Assembly: GCF_009362735.1 (NCBI RefSeq)
Contig: NZ_WHNP01000060.1
Span: 300-42,484 of the forward strand
Source of the DNA: Paraburkholderia franconis
Lineage (GTDB): Bacteria > Pseudomonadota > Gammaproteobacteria > Burkholderiales > Burkholderiaceae
Direction: 5' to 3'
DNA: 42,185 nucleotides
This document shows, in pieces, positions 41,810 to 42,185 of the stretch (position 1 is its first letter; each line of letters opens with the position of its first letter). The position numbers were made by a program, and so were the translations under genes. The notes beneath the pieces were generated by a model, which saw only the letters and a program-made list of their open reading frames with translations, made no database searches and was not told where the DNA came from.

Positions 41810-42185
41810 CACGACGGTTTTTGTGTCAAACGGCCTCGCTCAGCTCGCCGCAGCTGGCCTCTTCCGCGCCTTCGGTAAGTCCGCTGATCTTTAGGTTTGT
41901 TCGACGCCTGCCCATGTCCGCAGGCTCGCAAGCGCGCGTCAGCGCATGCGGGCAGGCGTTGGACAAACCAGAAGGGAGGAAACCGCGGAGTGCTCCGATG
42001 TGGTCGAAGTGGCGAAGGCTATGGTGATTGATGGCCCGCAATGTTCAGGGACGTTGCCCGATGAGTGGTCGAACTGTCTGGCAGATGGTCCGTGATGCGG
42101 TGACGAAGCGGTGCAGTCGCGTAAATGGACGGGCGAAGCAGATGTGTGGGAGTCTGTACGAAGTGACAGGCGCAAACGTGCACTC
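41810..42185. other. Unexplained structured stretch at the window end
   Basis: No convincing gene is found on either strand. A 20-base inverted repeat (41894-41913 with 41950-41969) would form an RNA stem closed by a 36-base loop. The downstream sequence has lower GC-codon bias than neighbouring genes. It may be the start of an intron, an insertion sequence or another mobile element extending past the window. Confidence 0.4.
41894..41969. repeat. Long inverted repeat forming a 20-bp stem
   Basis: Arms 41894-41913 and 41950-41969 match at 18 of 20 positions, and both mismatches would be G-U wobbles in RNA transcribed from the plus strand. The stem would therefore be fully paired over 20 base pairs. 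No T-run follows, so it is not a normal terminator. Confidence 0.6.

Noticed and set aside
1..42185. tRNA, rRNA or CRISPR array
   Set aside because: No cloverleaf-like TTCGA arm with acceptor stem, no rRNA segments and no regularly spaced direct repeats were found; the only tandem array is the 19-bp repeat inside an IS gene.

Overview
The window is GC-rich Gram-negative DNA that most resembles a Burkholderiales genome of the Paraburkholderia/Caballeronia/Burkholderia kind. The signs are OpcP-type trimeric porins ending in Phe, short Gly-rich lipoproteins, strongly GC3-biased codons, and IS3/IS6/IS66 debris. This placement is inference from protein style; no rRNA, tRNA or housekeeping marker is present to fix it.

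Left part (1-18.8 kb): an accessory region. It opens with the end of an IS3-family element that cut short an exported-protein gene. An IS66 scrap and an IS6-family element (copy A, 1625-2445) follow. Then come an APC amino-acid permease, a small secreted protein, a stand-alone undecaprenyl diphosphate synthase (UppS), a small lipoprotein, a GDSL lipase lipoprotein and a Tat-type periplasmic binding protein. Next is a three-gene phosphorelay operon with ATGA overlaps: membrane hybrid kinase, soluble REC-PAS-HisKA_3 kinase, LuxR-type response regulator. A run of very small proteins of unknown function follows. The part ends in wreckage: a second IS6 lineage with a 19-bp repeat expansion (copy C), a second copy of the first IS6 element (copy B, 17475-18297) and an integrase fragment. 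Copies A and B are direct repeats about 15 kb apart, and all three IS6 transposases carry TAG at the same conserved codon.

Right part (18.9-41.6 kb): one coherent catabolic locus around a divergent promoter and a GntR/FCD regulator (24085-24771). Leftward lie uptake genes: an MFS carrier, an NCS2 nucleobase/heterocycle permease, a broken porin and an intact porin. Rightward lie a PcaC-like carboxymuconolactone decarboxylase, a PcaD-like alpha/beta hydrolase, CoxG, a three-subunit molybdenum hydroxylase (FAD, 2Fe-2S, Mo subunits), an enoyl-CoA hydratase-like protein, a UbiD decarboxylase with its UbiX prenyl-FMN synthase, a succinate-semialdehyde-type dehydrogenase, a second UbiD, an AAHS aromatic-acid transporter, the molybdenum-cofactor maturation factor XdhC, and a chemoreceptor. 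Shared ATACAATC-type sites and palindromes near several of these promoters suggest one GntR regulon.

My reading is that the locus takes up an aromatic or N-/O-heteroaromatic acid, hydroxylates it with the molybdenum enzyme (electrons possibly leaving through CoxG to quinone), decarboxylates it with UbiD/prFMN, and feeds products toward succinate. No ring-cleavage oxygenase or acyl-CoA ligase lies in the window, so substrate and pathway remain unknown. The last 380 bases hold a gene fragment and an unexplained structured element.
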